DNA of 64,000 bases, from contig NZ_FTPR01000002.1 in the NCBI RefSeq assembly GCF_900156505.1, positions 124,001 through 188,000 of the forward strand, read 5' to 3'. Positions within the stretch are counted from its first letter, which is position 1; the number at the start of each line of letters is the position of its first letter. A program made the translations under genes and the position numbers. The notes beneath the pieces were generated by a model. That model worked only from the letters and a program-made list of their open reading frames with translations. It did no database searches and was not told the origin of the DNA. Below are positions 38,741 to 48,914 of this stretch, piece by piece. The stretch is from Yoonia rosea. GTDB taxonomy: Bacteria; Pseudomonadota; Alphaproteobacteria; Rhodobacterales; Rhodobacteraceae.

Positions 38741-39862
38741 ATGAAGCCTCTTGCGGGCCTGAAAGTTGTGGAACTGGCGCGGGTCCTTGCGGGCCCGCTT
38801 GCCGGTCAGACACTTGCCGATCTTGGGGCCGAGGTGATCAAGGTCGAAAGCCCCCAAGGCGATGACACGCGCCAATGGGGTCCTCCCTTTGTCGATCACG
38901 AGGGCGAACAGGCCGCCGCTTATTTCCATTGCTGCAATCGCGGCAAGAAATCGGTGGTCATTGATTTTCGCACCCCAGAAGGTCAGGCGCAGGTACGCCG
39001 CCTTGTGGCGGACGCCGATATCCTGATCGAGAACTTCAAGGTTGGCGGGCTGGCCAAATACGGCCTCGACTACGACAGTCTTTCCGCGCTTAACCCCCGT
39101 CTTATCTATTGCTCGATCACCGGCTTTGGCCAGACCGGGCCCTACGCCAAACGCGCGGGCTATGACTATATCATTCAGGGGATGTCAGGCCTGATGTCCG
39201 TCACAGGCCCCCCTGACGGGCAGCCACAGAAAGTGGGCGTCGCGGTCACGGATATTTTCACCGGCATCTATGCCTGCACAGGTATCCTTGCGGCCGTGAA
39301 CCAGCGGCACACGACGGGCAAGGGCCAGCATATTGATATGGCGCTGATGGATGTCGCGACTGCCGTGATGACCAATCAGGCGATGAACTATCTGGCAACG
39401 GGGAACGCGCCCCGGCGGATGGGCAACGCGCACCCCAATATCGTGCCCTATCAGGTCTTTGACTGCGCCGACGGGCATATCATTGTCGCCAGCGGGAACG
39501 ACGGGCAGTACCAGCATTTCTGTGTACTTCTGGGCCTGCCGGAATTGGCGGCGCATCCCGACTATGCGACCAATGCAGCGCGTTTGAAGAACCGCGATGC
39601 GCTAACGGCACAGTTGACAGCGAAAACGCAGACATGGACCAAGGCAGATCTCTTGGCTGCCTGCGAAACACATGGTGTCCCCGCAGGCCCCATCAACGAT
39701 CTGGAAGAAACCTTCGCCGATCCTCAAGTGATCCACCGCGGCATGCGGGTTGATCTGGATGGTGTCCCCTCTGTCCGGTTGCCGATCACGTTCTCGGATG
39801 CCGATGTGACGCCAAGGACCGCGTCACCCAAACTGGGTGCGAACCAAGACCTGCTGGATTAA
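38741..39862 (+). CDS. CaiB/BaiF (family III) CoA-transferase
   Basis: 373 residues. Family III CoA-transferase with [26 protein letters not shown]-type segment, and [10 protein letters not shown] with the catalytic Asp region near residue 204. Acts on CoA thioesters of carnitine, bile acids, mesaconate, formate or oxalate; the exact pair is unknown. Cytoplasmic. 31 bases after the DsbA-like gene. Its stop and that of lpxK on the other strand share TTAA. Confidence 0.9.
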   Translation: MKPLAGLKVVELARVLAGPLAGQTLADLGAEVIKVESPQGDDTRQWGPPFVDHEGEQAAAYFHCCNRGKKSVVIDFRTPEGQAQVRRLVADADILIENFKVGGLAKYGLDYDSLSALNPRLIYCSITGFGQTGPYAKRAGYDYIIQGMSGLMSVTGPPDGQPQKVGVAVTDIFTGIYACTGILAAVNQRHTTGKGQHIDMALMDVATAVMTNQAMNYLATGNAPRRMGNAHPNIVPYQVFDCADGHIIVASGNDGQYQHFCVLLGLPELAAHPDYATNAARLKNRDALTAQLTAKTQTWTKADLLAACETHGVPAGPINDLEETFADPQVIHRGMRVDLDGVPSVRLPITFSDADVTPRTASPKLGANQDLLD

Positions 39863-40845
39863 AGCCCCAGGCGGTCAAAGCCCGCATCAATCGGCCCCCA
39901 ATCCACCAGCTGTAGGCGCACAGGCAGGGTCAGCACTTTCATGCGAAAACTGGCAGGCAGGCGCACGGCGTCTTTTTCCGTCGTGACAAGCTGTGCTTTG
40001 CGTGCCTCTGCCTCGATCTCAAGGCGTTTCATCAAAGCCTCGGTCAGCGGCTGATGATCGCCCAGCGCCTCGGCGCGGACCAAAGTCGCGCCCATATCGC
40101 GGAGCGTGACAAAGAACTTCTCGGGGTGGCCGATCCCTGCGAAGGCCAACAACTTCAGATCACGCCATGGCATGCCCGTCGGCAACGGGGCCAGATGGCC
40201 CACAAGATGCGGCACATCAAAATGCCACTGCGCGCCAAACCGGTCTTGCGCCGCAGGTGGCCCGATGGACAGCACCAGATCAGCCCGCTTCAGGCCCGAG
40301 GCCACAGTTTCGCGCAAGGGCCCCGCAGGAATAACGCGGCCATTGCCAAACCCCCGCATCGCATCGACGACAACGATCGAAAGGTCTTTGGCGACATCGG
40401 GGTTCTGGAACCCGTCATCCAACAGGATCACATCCGCGCCCGCCTCTTGCGCGGCGCGCACACCAGCCGCACGGTCCTTGGCCACCCATGTGGGTGCAAA
40501 GGCGGCCAGAAGCAGCGGCTCATCGCCCGTCTGGTCTGCTTTATGATCGCGTTCACTGACACGCACAGGGCCTTCAAGATGACCGCCATAGCCCCGTGAC
40601 ACGACGTGCGGGGTCCGGCCGCGATCCATAAGGCGCGTGATCAAAGCGATAGTTGTCGGTGTCTTACCCGTTCCGCCGGCGTTGATATTGCCAATGCAAA
40701 TCACCGGCACATTGGCCTTCACCTTGGCAGGCCGGCGCAGACGACGTGCGGTGCCAGCGGCGTAGAGTGCGGCCAAGGGGGCCAAAGCGCGCGCGGTCAG
40801 TGTTGGTTGATCGGGTGGTGTGAACCAGAAGGACGGTGCGCGCAT
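39859..40845 (-). CDS. lpxK: Tetraacyldisaccharide 4'-kinase
   Basis: 328 residues. Phosphorylates the lipid A precursor at the inner membrane. Walker A is [13 protein letters not shown] (about 49-61), with the LLDDGFQN segment characteristic of LpxK. The N-terminal helix tethers it to the membrane. ATG directly follows the waaA stop (TAG then ATG), so lipid A phosphorylation and Kdo addition are made from one message. Confidence 0.95.
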   Translation of the reverse strand: MRAPSFWFTPPDQPTLTARALAPLAALYAAGTARRLRRPAKVKANVPVICIGNINAGGTGKTPTTIALITRLMDRGRTPHVVSRGYGGHLEGPVRVSERDHKADQTGDEPLLLAAFAPTWVAKDRAAGVRAAQEAGADVILLDDGFQNPDVAKDLSIVVVDAMRGFGNGRVIPAGPLRETVASGLKRADLVLSIGPPAAQDRFGAQWHFDVPHLVGHLAPLPTGMPWRDLKLLAFAGIGHPEKFFVTLRDMGATLVRAEALGDHQPLTEALMKRLEIEAEARKAQLVTTEKDAVRLPASFRMKVLTLPVRLQLVDWGPIDAGFDRLGL

Positions 40846-42042
40846 CTATGAAACCAATTCTTCCAGACGAAGCTGAATAAATGCAGCGATACGGTTCGTC
40901 ACCGCAGCCCCGCGCGATGTCACATCCCAAGCCGCATGGGCGAGCTCCGCCGCTTTATCCGCAGCCAAAAGCGTCTCAACCGCAACGCCCAGATCATTGC
41001 CACAGCGCAGCAAACGGGACGCGCCTGCTGCGTTCAACCGTGCTGCATGACGTTGAAAAGGGGCCACCTGAGGGCCGTACAGAACAGCAGACCCCAGAGC
41101 TGCCACCTCAAAGGGATCGCGGCACCCTTTACCATCCAACGTTCCCCCCAAATAGGTAATCGGCGCGATGCGGTACCACAGGCCAAGCTCTTCGTCGGTG
41201 TCGACCACATAGACCTGCGTAATCTCGGATGGGTCCGGCTCGTCCGACCGCAAAGCGACATTAAAACCCTTTTCGCGCATTTCTTCGGCAATCACCGGGG
41301 CCATCGTCGCATCCTGCGGGACAACAATCAGCAAGAGGCGATGTGCGCGCCTGCTCGCGGCGTGATGGGCCTTTGCAATGTAATCAGTTTCACACACCGG
41401 TGCAGCTGCGGCGAGCCAGACAGGGCGTGTCCCGATGGCTTTGGAGATTTCGCTGCGCTCGGTTTCGCTACAGGGTAATGTTGGCGCGCAGTCTTCCATC
41501 GCACCCGTCACCAAAACATTATCCGCAGGTGCACCCGCATAAATCAATCGGTCCGCTGCCGCTTGATCAAGTGCAAGCACAGCCTCGAACTGCGACAACA
41601 TCGAGCGCCGGGCACCGGGAACCCATTTCCCTACAATATCATCCAGCCCCTCAGCCGTCGCATCAACAAAGATGGACGCGAGCCGGGCGTTATCAATTTC
41701 CGAAAGAAGAATCGGGTCAAGATCGCCCTTCACCCAGATACTCATGGCTGGTCGCCAATGCGCAATGAAGTCGCGGGTATCATTGCGGCCCTCCGGCTCG
41801 GGCAAGGCACGTTGCGCATATTCCGGACCCCAATGCAGCAGCGTTGCCACGATATGAATGGGATCGCCGTCTTCGGCCAGTTTCCGGTCTAGGGTTTCAA
41901 TCGCCATTAACTGATCAGGGCGGCTACACCGTGCCCAGATGATCGTGCCCGCGGGACGGGGTGGCTGCGCGGCCAGCGGCTTTTTGCGGTCGTGTGACCC
42001 CAAGCCTGCCAGATAAGCTGCGATTGCGAGGGATCTTGCCAT
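40846..42042 (-). CDS. waaA: 3-deoxy-D-manno-octulosonic acid (Kdo) transferase
   Basis: 398 residues, GT-B fold of WaaA/KdtA. Visible segments are TLLHWGPEY, the middle SQFEAVLALDQAAADRLIYAGAP, and the C-terminal YVVDTDEELGLWYRIAPITYLGGTL plus KGCRDPFEVAALGSAVLYGPQV, which binds CMP-Kdo. No signal anchor at the N-terminus, unlike typical WaaA, and the overall identity to enterobacterial WaaA looks low. Upstream of lpxK. Good confidence from the C-terminal motif and context. Confidence 0.9.
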   Translation of the reverse strand: MARSLAIAAYLAGLGSHDRKKPLAAQPPRPAGTIIWARCSRPDQLMAIETLDRKLAEDGDPIHIVATLLHWGPEYAQRALPEPEGRNDTRDFIAHWRPAMSIWVKGDLDPILLSEIDNARLASIFVDATAEGLDDIVGKWVPGARRSMLSQFEAVLALDQAAADRLIYAGAPADNVLVTGAMEDCAPTLPCSETERSEISKAIGTRPVWLAAAAPVCETDYIAKAHHAASRRAHRLLLIVVPQDATMAPVIAEEMREKGFNVALRSDEPDPSEITQVYVVDTDEELGLWYRIAPITYLGGTLDGKGCRDPFEVAALGSAVLYGPQVAPFQRHAARLNAAGASRLLRCGNDLGVAVETLLAADKAAELAHAAWDVTSRGAAVTNRIAAFIQLRLEELVS

Positions 42043-42063
42043 TTTCTGACCGGTGGCCTTGCC

Positions 42064-42309
42064 TTAGCTTTCGAGTTCTTCAGTCGGCGACGCCGCTGTT
42101 TCTTCGTCCCGCAAGCGGTGGATGTGTGCAATGAAGTACCGCATATGCGCATTGTCAACGGTGCGCTGTGCGGCACCTTTCCACGCATTATAGGCCGCTT
42201 CGTAGTTTGGATACATGCCAACGATATCAATGGCATCCACATCCTTGAATGCGTTCTTGGTTGGATCAATCAGCTCACCGCCAAAAACGAGGTGCAGGCG
42301 TTGTGTCAT
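42064..42309 (-). CDS. DUF4170 protein
   Basis: 81 residues, matching the DUF4170 pattern (LHLVFGGELIDP, DVDAIDIVGMYPNYEAAYNAWKGAAQRTVDNAHMRYFIAHIHRL). No known function; typically found next to Kdo and lipid A genes in alphaproteobacteria. Soluble. It lies 21 bases before waaA and belongs to the same operon. Confidence 0.88.
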   Translation of the reverse strand: MTQRLHLVFGGELIDPTKNAFKDVDAIDIVGMYPNYEAAYNAWKGAAQRTVDNAHMRYFIAHIHRLRDEETAASPTEELES

Positions 42310-42345
42310 GGATAAACCTTTGCGAAAATATGTGTCAGGGGCAGT

Positions 42346-43137
42346 CTAGGCCTTTGGCGCGGATGGCTCAAGCCGTGCAAGCAGATCACCGTGAAGCCGT
42401 GGACCGGCGGCCAGAACACCGGGAACCTGCGGGTGGGTATTATTGAAACGGAGCGGCGCACCGTGTTGGTCTGAAATCGTGGCGCCCGCTTCTTGCACGA
42501 TCAATGCACCCGCCGCGATATCCCATTCCCAACTGGGGCGCAGGGTGATCATCCCGTCGAAACTGCCCTCGGCCGCAAGACAAAGCCTGTAGGCAAGCGA
42601 TGACCTGAATGCGCGCTTGACTGGCGGGAGCGTCCCGCCTTTCCAGAACCGGGCATCAAAATTCGGCCTTGCGCCAAGGATCGTCGCATCATCAATCTGC
42701 GGGTCAGAGGCGCTGATCACCGCGCCGTTCAGCGTCGCACCACCACCAATTTCGGCAGCGAACATCATATCACGCATCGGCAGATACACCGCGGCGGCGA
42801 CCGGAATGCCATTCTCGGTCACGGCAAGCGAATGTGCCCAATCATTGCTGCCTTCGATAAAGGCGCGCGTCCCGTCGATCGGGTCAATGATGAACTGGCG
42901 CTGCGTCTTCAGGCGCGCGGCATTGTCCTCGGTTTCCTCCGACAGCCAGCCATATTCGGGCCGCTCTGCTTGCAGGAAATTCTCGAGCATCGCGTTCACG
43001 GCCAGATCTGCGGCTGTCACCGGCCCCGCACCATGGGGTTTATCGGTCACATCAGGATTTTGCTGAAAATACCGCTTGGCAATGTCGCCGGACTGACGCG
43101 CCGCTTGCACAAGCAACGCAAGATCAGGCTCCGGCAA
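42346..43137 (-). CDS. Inositol monophosphatase-family phosphatase, CysQ-like
   Basis: 263 residues. Li-sensitive phosphatase signature: WLSEETEDN, IDPIDGTRAFIEG and WEWDIAAGALIVQEAG. CysQ (3'(2'),5'-bisphosphate nucleotidase) is the usual call in this context, but inositol-1-phosphatase or another substrate is possible. Overlaps the pmbA stop by 14 bases. Located between pmbA and the DUF4170-waaA-lpxK genes. Confidence 0.85.
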   Translation of the reverse strand: MPEPDLALLVQAARQSGDIAKRYFQQNPDVTDKPHGAGPVTAADLAVNAMLENFLQAERPEYGWLSEETEDNAARLKTQRQFIIDPIDGTRAFIEGSNDWAHSLAVTENGIPVAAAVYLPMRDMMFAAEIGGGATLNGAVISASDPQIDDATILGARPNFDARFWKGGTLPPVKRAFRSSLAYRLCLAAEGSFDGMITLRPSWEWDIAAGALIVQEAGATISDQHGAPLRFNNTHPQVPGVLAAGPRLHGDLLARLEPSAPKA

Positions 43138-44470
43138 GCGTCAATCCTTCAACCAACAGCGAGGGAACGACGCGCGACAGATGCCTGCGGCCGTCATTGG
43201 CAGGCTGGATCGTCTTCAACATCTCGCGCAGATTACCCGCAACGGTACATTCGTTAACAGGATAGGCGATTTCACCGTTCTCAACCCAGAAACCAGCCGC
43301 ACCGCGGGAATAGTCGCCCGTGTTGGGGTTGATGGTCGACCCGATCATTGAGGTCACCAAAAGCCCTGTGCCCATCTCGCGGATCAGATCATCGCGTGAT
43401 TTGTCGCCCATGGTCAGGGCCACATTTGTCAGGCTCGGCGATGGTGGAGCACTGGTGCCGCGCGCGGCATTTGCCGTGCTTGGCATCCCAAGCTTGCGGC
43501 CTGTCGCCAGATCAAGCGTCCAGCCCGTCAGGACGCCGTCATCGACAATCGCACGCTGCGTGGTCGCCAATCCTTCGGCATCAAAGAGCTTTGATCCGGT
43601 GACACGCACGCGGTGCGGGTCTTCAATAATCGACAAGCCCTTGGGCAAAACCTGTTGGCCAATGGCATCGCGTAACCAGCTTGAACCGCGCGCAATCATG
43701 GATCCGTTGCTGGCTTGCAGAAGGCTCCCGATCAGGGTGCTGGCGACACGTTCATCAAAGAGCACCGGATAGGCCCCGGTGCGGGGGCGCTTCGCGCCCG
43801 CCCGTTCCACCGCACGTTCCGCTGCGATGCGTCCGATTTCTTCGGCGTCACGCAGATCGGCATGAAACACGCGGCTGTCATAGTCATAGTCGCGCTCCAT
43901 CCCTGTGCCGGTGCCGCTGATCGCGACACAGGACAGACCACGATCACTGCGCGCATACCCCGCAGAAAATCCGTTCGTTGCAGCCAAGTGGATACGCCGA
44001 CGCCCGTAACCTGCCGACGCGGATTGCACCTGTGAAACGCCTGCATTGCGCAGGGCTGCCGCCTCTGCACGCGTTGCGTCCTCTTGCAGCGCGGCAGGAT
44101 CGGGTTCGTCGCTGGGATCATAAAGTTCCAACGCCTCGGTCGCAGTATTGCTTGCCAGTTGTGACGGATCAGCAAGGCCGGCATGGGGGTCTTCAGGCGC
44201 TTCCTTGGCCATCGCAACTGCCCGTTCCGCCATCTGGATCAGCGTCTCTGGCTTGGTATCGGATGACGACACACAGGCCTGGCGGTTGCCAACAAAGACG
44301 CGCAAGCCGATGTCGATGCCCTCGGACCGCTCTGCCTGTTCCAAGGCGCCTTCACGCACAGTAATGGAGATCGACGTGCCATCCACGGCAATCGCATCGG
44401 CGGCATCTGCGCCAGCGCGCTTGGCGGCTTGCAATATCTGATCGGAAAGGTCTGAAAGAGATTGGGTCAT
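43124..44470 (-). CDS. pmbA: TldD/PmbA family metallopeptidase (PmbA-like)
   Basis: 448 residues. The TldD/PmbA family forms heterodimers that cut unfolded or modified peptides. Visible segments are GIDIGLRVFVGNRQACVSSSD, the FDERVASTLIGSLLQASNGS region and the C-terminal GFWVENGEIAYPVNECTVAGNLREML. It lacks the HExxxH metal site found in TldD, so it is the PmbA (TldE) type partner; TldD is not in this window. Confidence 0.9.
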   Translation of the reverse strand: MTQSLSDLSDQILQAAKRAGADAADAIAVDGTSISITVREGALEQAERSEGIDIGLRVFVGNRQACVSSSDTKPETLIQMAERAVAMAKEAPEDPHAGLADPSQLASNTATEALELYDPSDEPDPAALQEDATRAEAAALRNAGVSQVQSASAGYGRRRIHLAATNGFSAGYARSDRGLSCVAISGTGTGMERDYDYDSRVFHADLRDAEEIGRIAAERAVERAGAKRPRTGAYPVLFDERVASTLIGSLLQASNGSMIARGSSWLRDAIGQQVLPKGLSIIEDPHRVRVTGSKLFDAEGLATTQRAIVDDGVLTGWTLDLATGRKLGMPSTANAARGTSAPPSPSLTNVALTMGDKSRDDLIREMGTGLLVTSMIGSTINPNTGDYSRGAAGFWVENGEIAYPVNECTVAGNLREMLKTIQPANDGRRHLSRVVPSLLVEGLTLAGA

Positions 44471-44546
44471 CGTGTGTCCTTTGCTTGCTCAAAGACCTAG
44501 TGCGCCAAGGTCTGCCCCGCAAGGCCAAGGATTGCGCAAAAGAAAA

Positions 44547-44574
44547 GGGGCGCAAGTGTCGCCACCTGCGCCCC
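44547..44574 (-). terminator. Terminator of the DUF2125 gene
   Basis: GGGGCGCA (44547-44554) pairs with TGCGCCCC (44567-44574), loop of 12. Read on the minus strand the stem is followed by TTTTCTTTT, a classical Rho-independent tail, 19 bases past the DUF2125 stop. Confidence 0.85.
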
Positions 44575-44592
44575 CTTTTTCAAAAGAATGGG

Positions 44593-46095
44593 TTACCGTA
44601 CACGATTGCCGTTCACGTTGACCTGACCGTTTGGCAGCACCTCGACAGAGGTTTCCATCTGGTCGTCACCGGTTGAGCGGGCAAACATCCCCACCATCAT
44701 GCGCGCGCCCATGACATCCTGCTCGGGAACCAGCCCCATAGCGACCAGATTATCGAGCAGCGCGTTAAAGCCCGTAATCTCGATCGTCGCTGACCCTTCG
44801 GGGCGCGGCAACGGCGCAAAGCTGTCCATGTCGCTGTTGTCAAACGTGAAGGCCCCACTGCCCACCAAAGCGGCACCGGCGGCGTTGACGTTCAGACGCT
44901 CCAGCGTCACTGATTCAAGCTCGTACGGCATTTCCGCGCTGTTCATCGCATCCTGCTGTTCAGGATCAAACATATCAAACAGCGCCTTGCCACGGCCACT
45001 CAGTGCCAGCTGGATCGTCGCAGGATCGCGCGGCAAAACCTTGCCCGCATCGAAAAGATCCCAAAGCGCATCGCTGATCGACAGGTCAACCAGATCAAAA
45101 CCAAAGGCAAAATCCGAAGCCTCTTCAGAAGCGGCAGTCGGGAATAGGACATTCACACCGTATTGCGCCAAGCTCAGTTCAATCGGAAGCGGGAAATCAC
45201 CCGAAACGATATTCATCGCAACATCATTGGTTGATGACGTATAACCGACAGTGCTGTTGTTCATTTCACCTGTCAGTGTGGATGAACCCACCGTGATTGA
45301 CCCCGAAGCCTGATCGCCATCTGCATTGATGTCGAAGACAAAATCCGAGCGGTCGATCGTATAGCCCCCTGCGATGGCAAAACCGTCGACGATCAGCGTA
45401 TCAGGATCGTTCAAATCCGCATCGGCGGGAACCGACATTTCAGCCTGCGCCGCAATGGCCGTCATTTTACCGCCCGCAGTCACATATTCGCCATTGCCGC
45501 CGGGAATCTGAAAATCAACCAGCAGGTCGACTGATCCGATTGTCCCGTTATACGAGATTTCGCGCAGATCGCCGGTTTCGGTCTGATATCTCATGTCGAT
45601 GTCGTTCACCATCACCTGCGCGTCACCAGTAAAGGTGATATCGCCGTCCACAACATCCTGAAGGGCAATACCATACTGATCCGCCGTGATCGCATAATTC
45701 ATGGCGTCCGGATCACCGCTGACAATCATGTCCATATTTTGCTGGGTGACGGCCAGCGTCACGACCACACCATCCTCGCCTGTGATGACCATTGGATAGC
45801 TATCATCCATCGTCACGCGCACAGTACCGTCGGACTGTTCGTTGAAGGTGATCGTTCCGACGGATATCTCGGCGGTAACTTCATCATCCGTGGTCCGCAA
45901 AGACAAATCGCGGATCGTCACAACGCCGCTTGATGTCTCTTCCGCACCGATTGTCAGGCTGTCTTCACCGTAAAGGCTCATCTGCGCCTTCCAGTCTTCC
46001 CAGACCTGTGCGGCGGTGACGTCGGCCTGCGCTGCGCTGCCAGCGATCAATGCGGCGATGCAAACAGCACTACGCATTCCTGTCGGATATGTCAT
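44593..46095 (-). CDS. DUF2125 periplasmic/envelope protein
   Basis: 500 residues. A signal peptide (about 1-24, ending AAQADVTAAQVW) precedes a long beta-rich domain with repeated ITFNEQSDG, GKMTAIAAQAEMS-like and GFDLVDLSISDALWDLFDAG segments. DUF2125 is a widespread alphaproteobacterial family of unknown role, likely a beta-structured periplasmic or lipid-transfer protein. ATG 46095 with AAAGGGA eight bases upstream. Monocistronic, closed by a strong terminator. Confidence 0.85.
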   Translation of the reverse strand: MTYPTGMRSAVCIAALIAGSAAQADVTAAQVWEDWKAQMSLYGEDSLTIGAEETSSGVVTIRDLSLRTTDDEVTAEISVGTITFNEQSDGTVRVTMDDSYPMVITGEDGVVVTLAVTQQNMDMIVSGDPDAMNYAITADQYGIALQDVVDGDITFTGDAQVMVNDIDMRYQTETGDLREISYNGTIGSVDLLVDFQIPGGNGEYVTAGGKMTAIAAQAEMSVPADADLNDPDTLIVDGFAIAGGYTIDRSDFVFDINADGDQASGSITVGSSTLTGEMNNSTVGYTSSTNDVAMNIVSGDFPLPIELSLAQYGVNVLFPTAASEEASDFAFGFDLVDLSISDALWDLFDAGKVLPRDPATIQLALSGRGKALFDMFDPEQQDAMNSAEMPYELESVTLERLNVNAAGAALVGSGAFTFDNSDMDSFAPLPRPEGSATIEITGFNALLDNLVAMGLVPEQDVMGARMMVGMFARSTGDDQMETSVEVLPNGQVNVNGNRVR

Positions 46096-46214
46096 GGATG
46101 ATCCCTTTCGATATATCTTTGTCCCACCGGACCCGGCTTTGAAATATACCGGCGATGGGCTTTACTATTCCGACAATAACTAGCTATCCCAAAAGCAATC
46201 TGAAAGGGACTTGT

Positions 46215-46973
46215 GTGAAAAACATCAATTTAGTCGGGAAAACCGTACTTATCACCGGGGCCAGCCGCGGCATCGGCGCGGCCGCCGCCTATGCCTTTGC
46301 CGAAGCAGGGGCGAACGTCGCACTGGTTGCCCGCAGCACTGACGAGATTGCCGAAATTGCCGGACAAATCGGGGAAAAAGCACTTGCGATCCCCTGCGAT
46401 GTGTCGCGCTATTCCGATGTTGCCTCGGCCGTTGCCGCAACCGCGCGCACATTTGGCGGGTTGGATGTTCTGATCAATAACGCAGGCGTGGTTGAGCCCA
46501 TTGGCCACCTGCAAGACACCGATCCAGAGGCGTGGTCACGCACCATCGACATCAACCTCAAAGGCGTGATGCACGGGATGCATGCCGCAATGCCCGGCAT
46601 GATCGCCCAAGGACACGGGACGATCATCAACATCTCGTCCGGTGCCGCCCATGGTCCGGTCGAGGGCTGGTCGGCCTACTGCAGTTCCAAGGCCGCCGTC
46701 TATATGCTCACGCGCACAGCCGACAAGGAGTCCCGCGAGAAAGGCCTGCGGATCTTGGGCCTCTCGCCCGGCACGGTAGCCACGCAAATGCAGCGTGAAA
46801 TCAAGGCGTCAGGCATCAATCCGGTCAGCCAGCTTGACTGGTCCGTCCATATCCCGCCCGAGTGGCCCGCACAGGCGCTGTTGTGGATGTGCACACCCGA
46901 GGCCGACGATTTCTTGGGCGATGACGTCAGCCTGCGTGACGAGGATATCCGCAAAAAGGTCGGGCTTATATGA
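46215..46973 (+). CDS. Short-chain dehydrogenase/reductase
   Basis: 252 residues from GTG 46215, preceded by AAAGGGA. Upstream in-frame codons to 46155 add nothing conserved. GASRGIG (15-21), NNAG (88-91), Ser near 141-142, Y155 and K159 (YCSSKAA). Arg after strand 2 (VARSTDE) suggests NADP. Coupled by ATGA to an enoyl-CoA hydratase gene, so a role in acyl-CoA metabolism is possible but unproven. Confidence 0.88.
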   Translation: MKNINLVGKTVLITGASRGIGAAAAYAFAEAGANVALVARSTDEIAEIAGQIGEKALAIPCDVSRYSDVASAVAATARTFGGLDVLINNAGVVEPIGHLQDTDPEAWSRTIDINLKGVMHGMHAAMPGMIAQGHGTIINISSGAAHGPVEGWSAYCSSKAAVYMLTRTADKESREKGLRILGLSPGTVATQMQREIKASGINPVSQLDWSVHIPPEWPAQALLWMCTPEADDFLGDDVSLRDEDIRKKVGLI

Positions 46974-47593
46974 TCCGATGTGACAAGGATGGTGACACAT
47001 GGGTCGTCACCATTGACCGCCCCGACAAAGCGGGCGCGTTGACGCGTGATATGCTGATCCGGCTGGCCGAGACCGCAGAGGCGGCACAGGATGCGAAACT
47101 CTTCATTCTGACAGGCACGGGCGGTGTCTTTAGCGCCGGTGCAGATTTGGAAGCCGCGCGTGCAGGACTTGCCACCGATCCGGTCTGGGAACGGCTCTCG
47201 GGCGCGATCGCATCCTTGCCGTGCCTCACCATCGCAGCCCTGAACGGCACAGTGGCAGGCGGCGCATTTGGCATGGTGCTCGCCTGCGATCTGCGGATCG
47301 CCGTTACAGGGGCAAAGTTCTTTTATCCGGTGATGAAGCTGGGCTTTCTGCCGCAACCCTCTGATCCCCCGCGCCTGACACGGCTTGTCGGGCCCGCGCG
47401 CGCCAAGATGATTCTGATGGCAGGACAAAAGATCAAGGCGGAACGGGCGCTCCAATGGGGATTGGTGGACCAGATCACCACCCCTGATGCGCTGCTTGAA
47501 ACCGCACAAAATCTTGGGGCAGATGCGCTCTCTGCCGCGCCGGAGCATATTGCAGCGATCAAACGCATGACAGTAGAAGCGTTTAAACAGTAA
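46970..47593 (+). CDS. Enoyl-CoA hydratase/isomerase family protein (short)
   Basis: 207 residues, about 50 short of the usual 255-260. Crotonase fold: GVFSAGADLEAARAG, the oxyanion-hole GTVAGGAFGMVLACDLRIA segment and KLGFLPQPSDPPRLTRLVG. The C-terminal trimerisation helices look truncated. The catalytic Glu positions of hydratases are not clear, so it may be an isomerase or another crotonase. Overlaps the SDR by 4 bases. Confidence 0.85.
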   Translation: MIRCDKDGDTWVVTIDRPDKAGALTRDMLIRLAETAEAAQDAKLFILTGTGGVFSAGADLEAARAGLATDPVWERLSGAIASLPCLTIAALNGTVAGGAFGMVLACDLRIAVTGAKFFYPVMKLGFLPQPSDPPRLTRLVGPARAKMILMAGQKIKAERALQWGLVDQITTPDALLETAQNLGADALSAAPEHIAAIKRMTVEAFKQ

Positions 47594-47606
47594 AGGGCGG
47601 GCGCGG

Positions 47607-48914
47607 ATGGAACCAAACGGATTGATGGCGCAGGCCCATAACGCTTTTGATCAGGCACTGGTCCTTGCGCAAGGCTGGCTTCTTTCACCGGCGGCATGGT
47701 CGCAATTTGCGCTTCTGATCGGTGCCTACCTTCTGGCACGGATCGCGAGCGGGATTATTACGCCGCGCCTGCGCACATTGCTCACACCGGATGCGGCCAA
47801 CCGATCCATCCTCTCCAAGGCGCGCCGCTTCCTGCTCATCTTCCTACCGCTCACCTTGCCGCTCTTGGCTTATGGGTTCACCGCCGTCGGCGAAAGCGTC
47901 ACGCGGTCCCTCTTCGGGTCCGGTGAAGTCATCGCATTCGGCAAGCGTGTCTTCCTTTTTCTTGCCGCCCGCGCACTGGCCAAAGATATCGTCACGGACG
48001 CCTTTCTGCGCCTTCTGGCGCGCTATATTCTGGTCCCTGTCGCGGCGCTCTATGCGCTTGGTTTTCTTGATGAAGTTACGATGGCGCTCGACGCGGCGCG
48101 GGTGACACTTGGCAATATCAGTTTCTCTGCGCTTTCCATCGTGCGCGGGCTTATTGTCGGCAGCCTGCTGTTCTGGCTGGGCCAATGGTCAAACGCGCAG
48201 TCCTCCTCTTACATCACGCAACAACCCATGCGGCCGGCGATCCGGCAACTGGCGATCAAGGCCTCTGAATTTGCGATCTTCACCGTCGCCTTCCTGATCC
48301 TGATGAATGTGATGGGGATCAACCTGAGTTCCCTGGCGATCATCGGGGGTGCCATTGGTGTGGGCCTTGGTTTCGGTCTGCAAAAAATCGCATCCAACTT
48401 TATCTCTGGCGTGATCCTGATGGTCGAGGGTCAAGCCACCGTCGGTGATTATGTCGAACTGGACGGCGGCGAAGCCGGAACCATCATCAAGATGGGGGCA
48501 CGCGCAACGATCCTTGAGACTTTCGATGGCCGTTGGATTGTTGTGCCGAATGAGGATTTCATCACCACGCGGGTGGTCAATTACTCAGACTCCGGGTCAG
48601 CAAACCGGCTCGAGGTGGCATTTTCCGTAAGCTACGACACCGATATCAACCGTGTCCCCGCCATCATTGAGGCCGCCGTCTCAAAGCACCCCGGTGTCCT
48701 GCAAGATCCCGAAGGCCCTGACTGCGAATTACGCGGGTTTGGCGATAGCGGCGTGGATTTCGGGGTTGAATTCTGGGTCGAAGGCATTGACGACGGCAAG
48801 AACAAATACGCCTCTGACGTGCTGTTCCTAATCTGGAATGCCCTCAAGGAAAACGATATCGAAATCCCCTATCCACACCGTGTGGTCGAGATCAAAGGAC
48901 CCATGCCCGCGTGA
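47607..48914 (+). CDS. MscS-family mechanosensitive ion channel
   Basis: 435 residues. About four to five membrane helices, then the MscS pore helix region (LSSLAIIGGAIGVGLGFGLQKIASNFISGVILMVEGQATVGD, about 232-275), beta domain (GDYVELDGGEAGTIIKMGARATILETFDGRWIVVPNEDF) and C-terminal alpha/beta domain. Gates under membrane tension to release osmolytes. Overlaps the next gene by 4 bases. Confidence 0.93.
   Translation: MEPNGLMAQAHNAFDQALVLAQGWLLSPAAWSQFALLIGAYLLARIASGIITPRLRTLLTPDAANRSILSKARRFLLIFLPLTLPLLAYGFTAVGESVTRSLFGSGEVIAFGKRVFLFLAARALAKDIVTDAFLRLLARYILVPVAALYALGFLDEVTMALDAARVTLGNISFSALSIVRGLIVGSLLFWLGQWSNAQSSSYITQQPMRPAIRQLAIKASEFAIFTVAFLILMNVMGINLSSLAIIGGAIGVGLGFGLQKIASNFISGVILMVEGQATVGDYVELDGGEAGTIIKMGARATILETFDGRWIVVPNEDFITTRVVNYSDSGSANRLEVAFSVSYDTDINRVPAIIEAAVSKHPGVLQDPEGPDCELRGFGDSGVDFGVEFWVEGIDDGKNKYASDVLFLIWNALKENDIEIPYPHRVVEIKGPMPA

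Noticed and set aside
46083..46112. TGATCC on the plus strand near the DUF2125 start as another RpoE site
   Set aside because: After 18 bases the sequence reads CCCACC, not a TAA-type -10, and it does not face a suitable gene.
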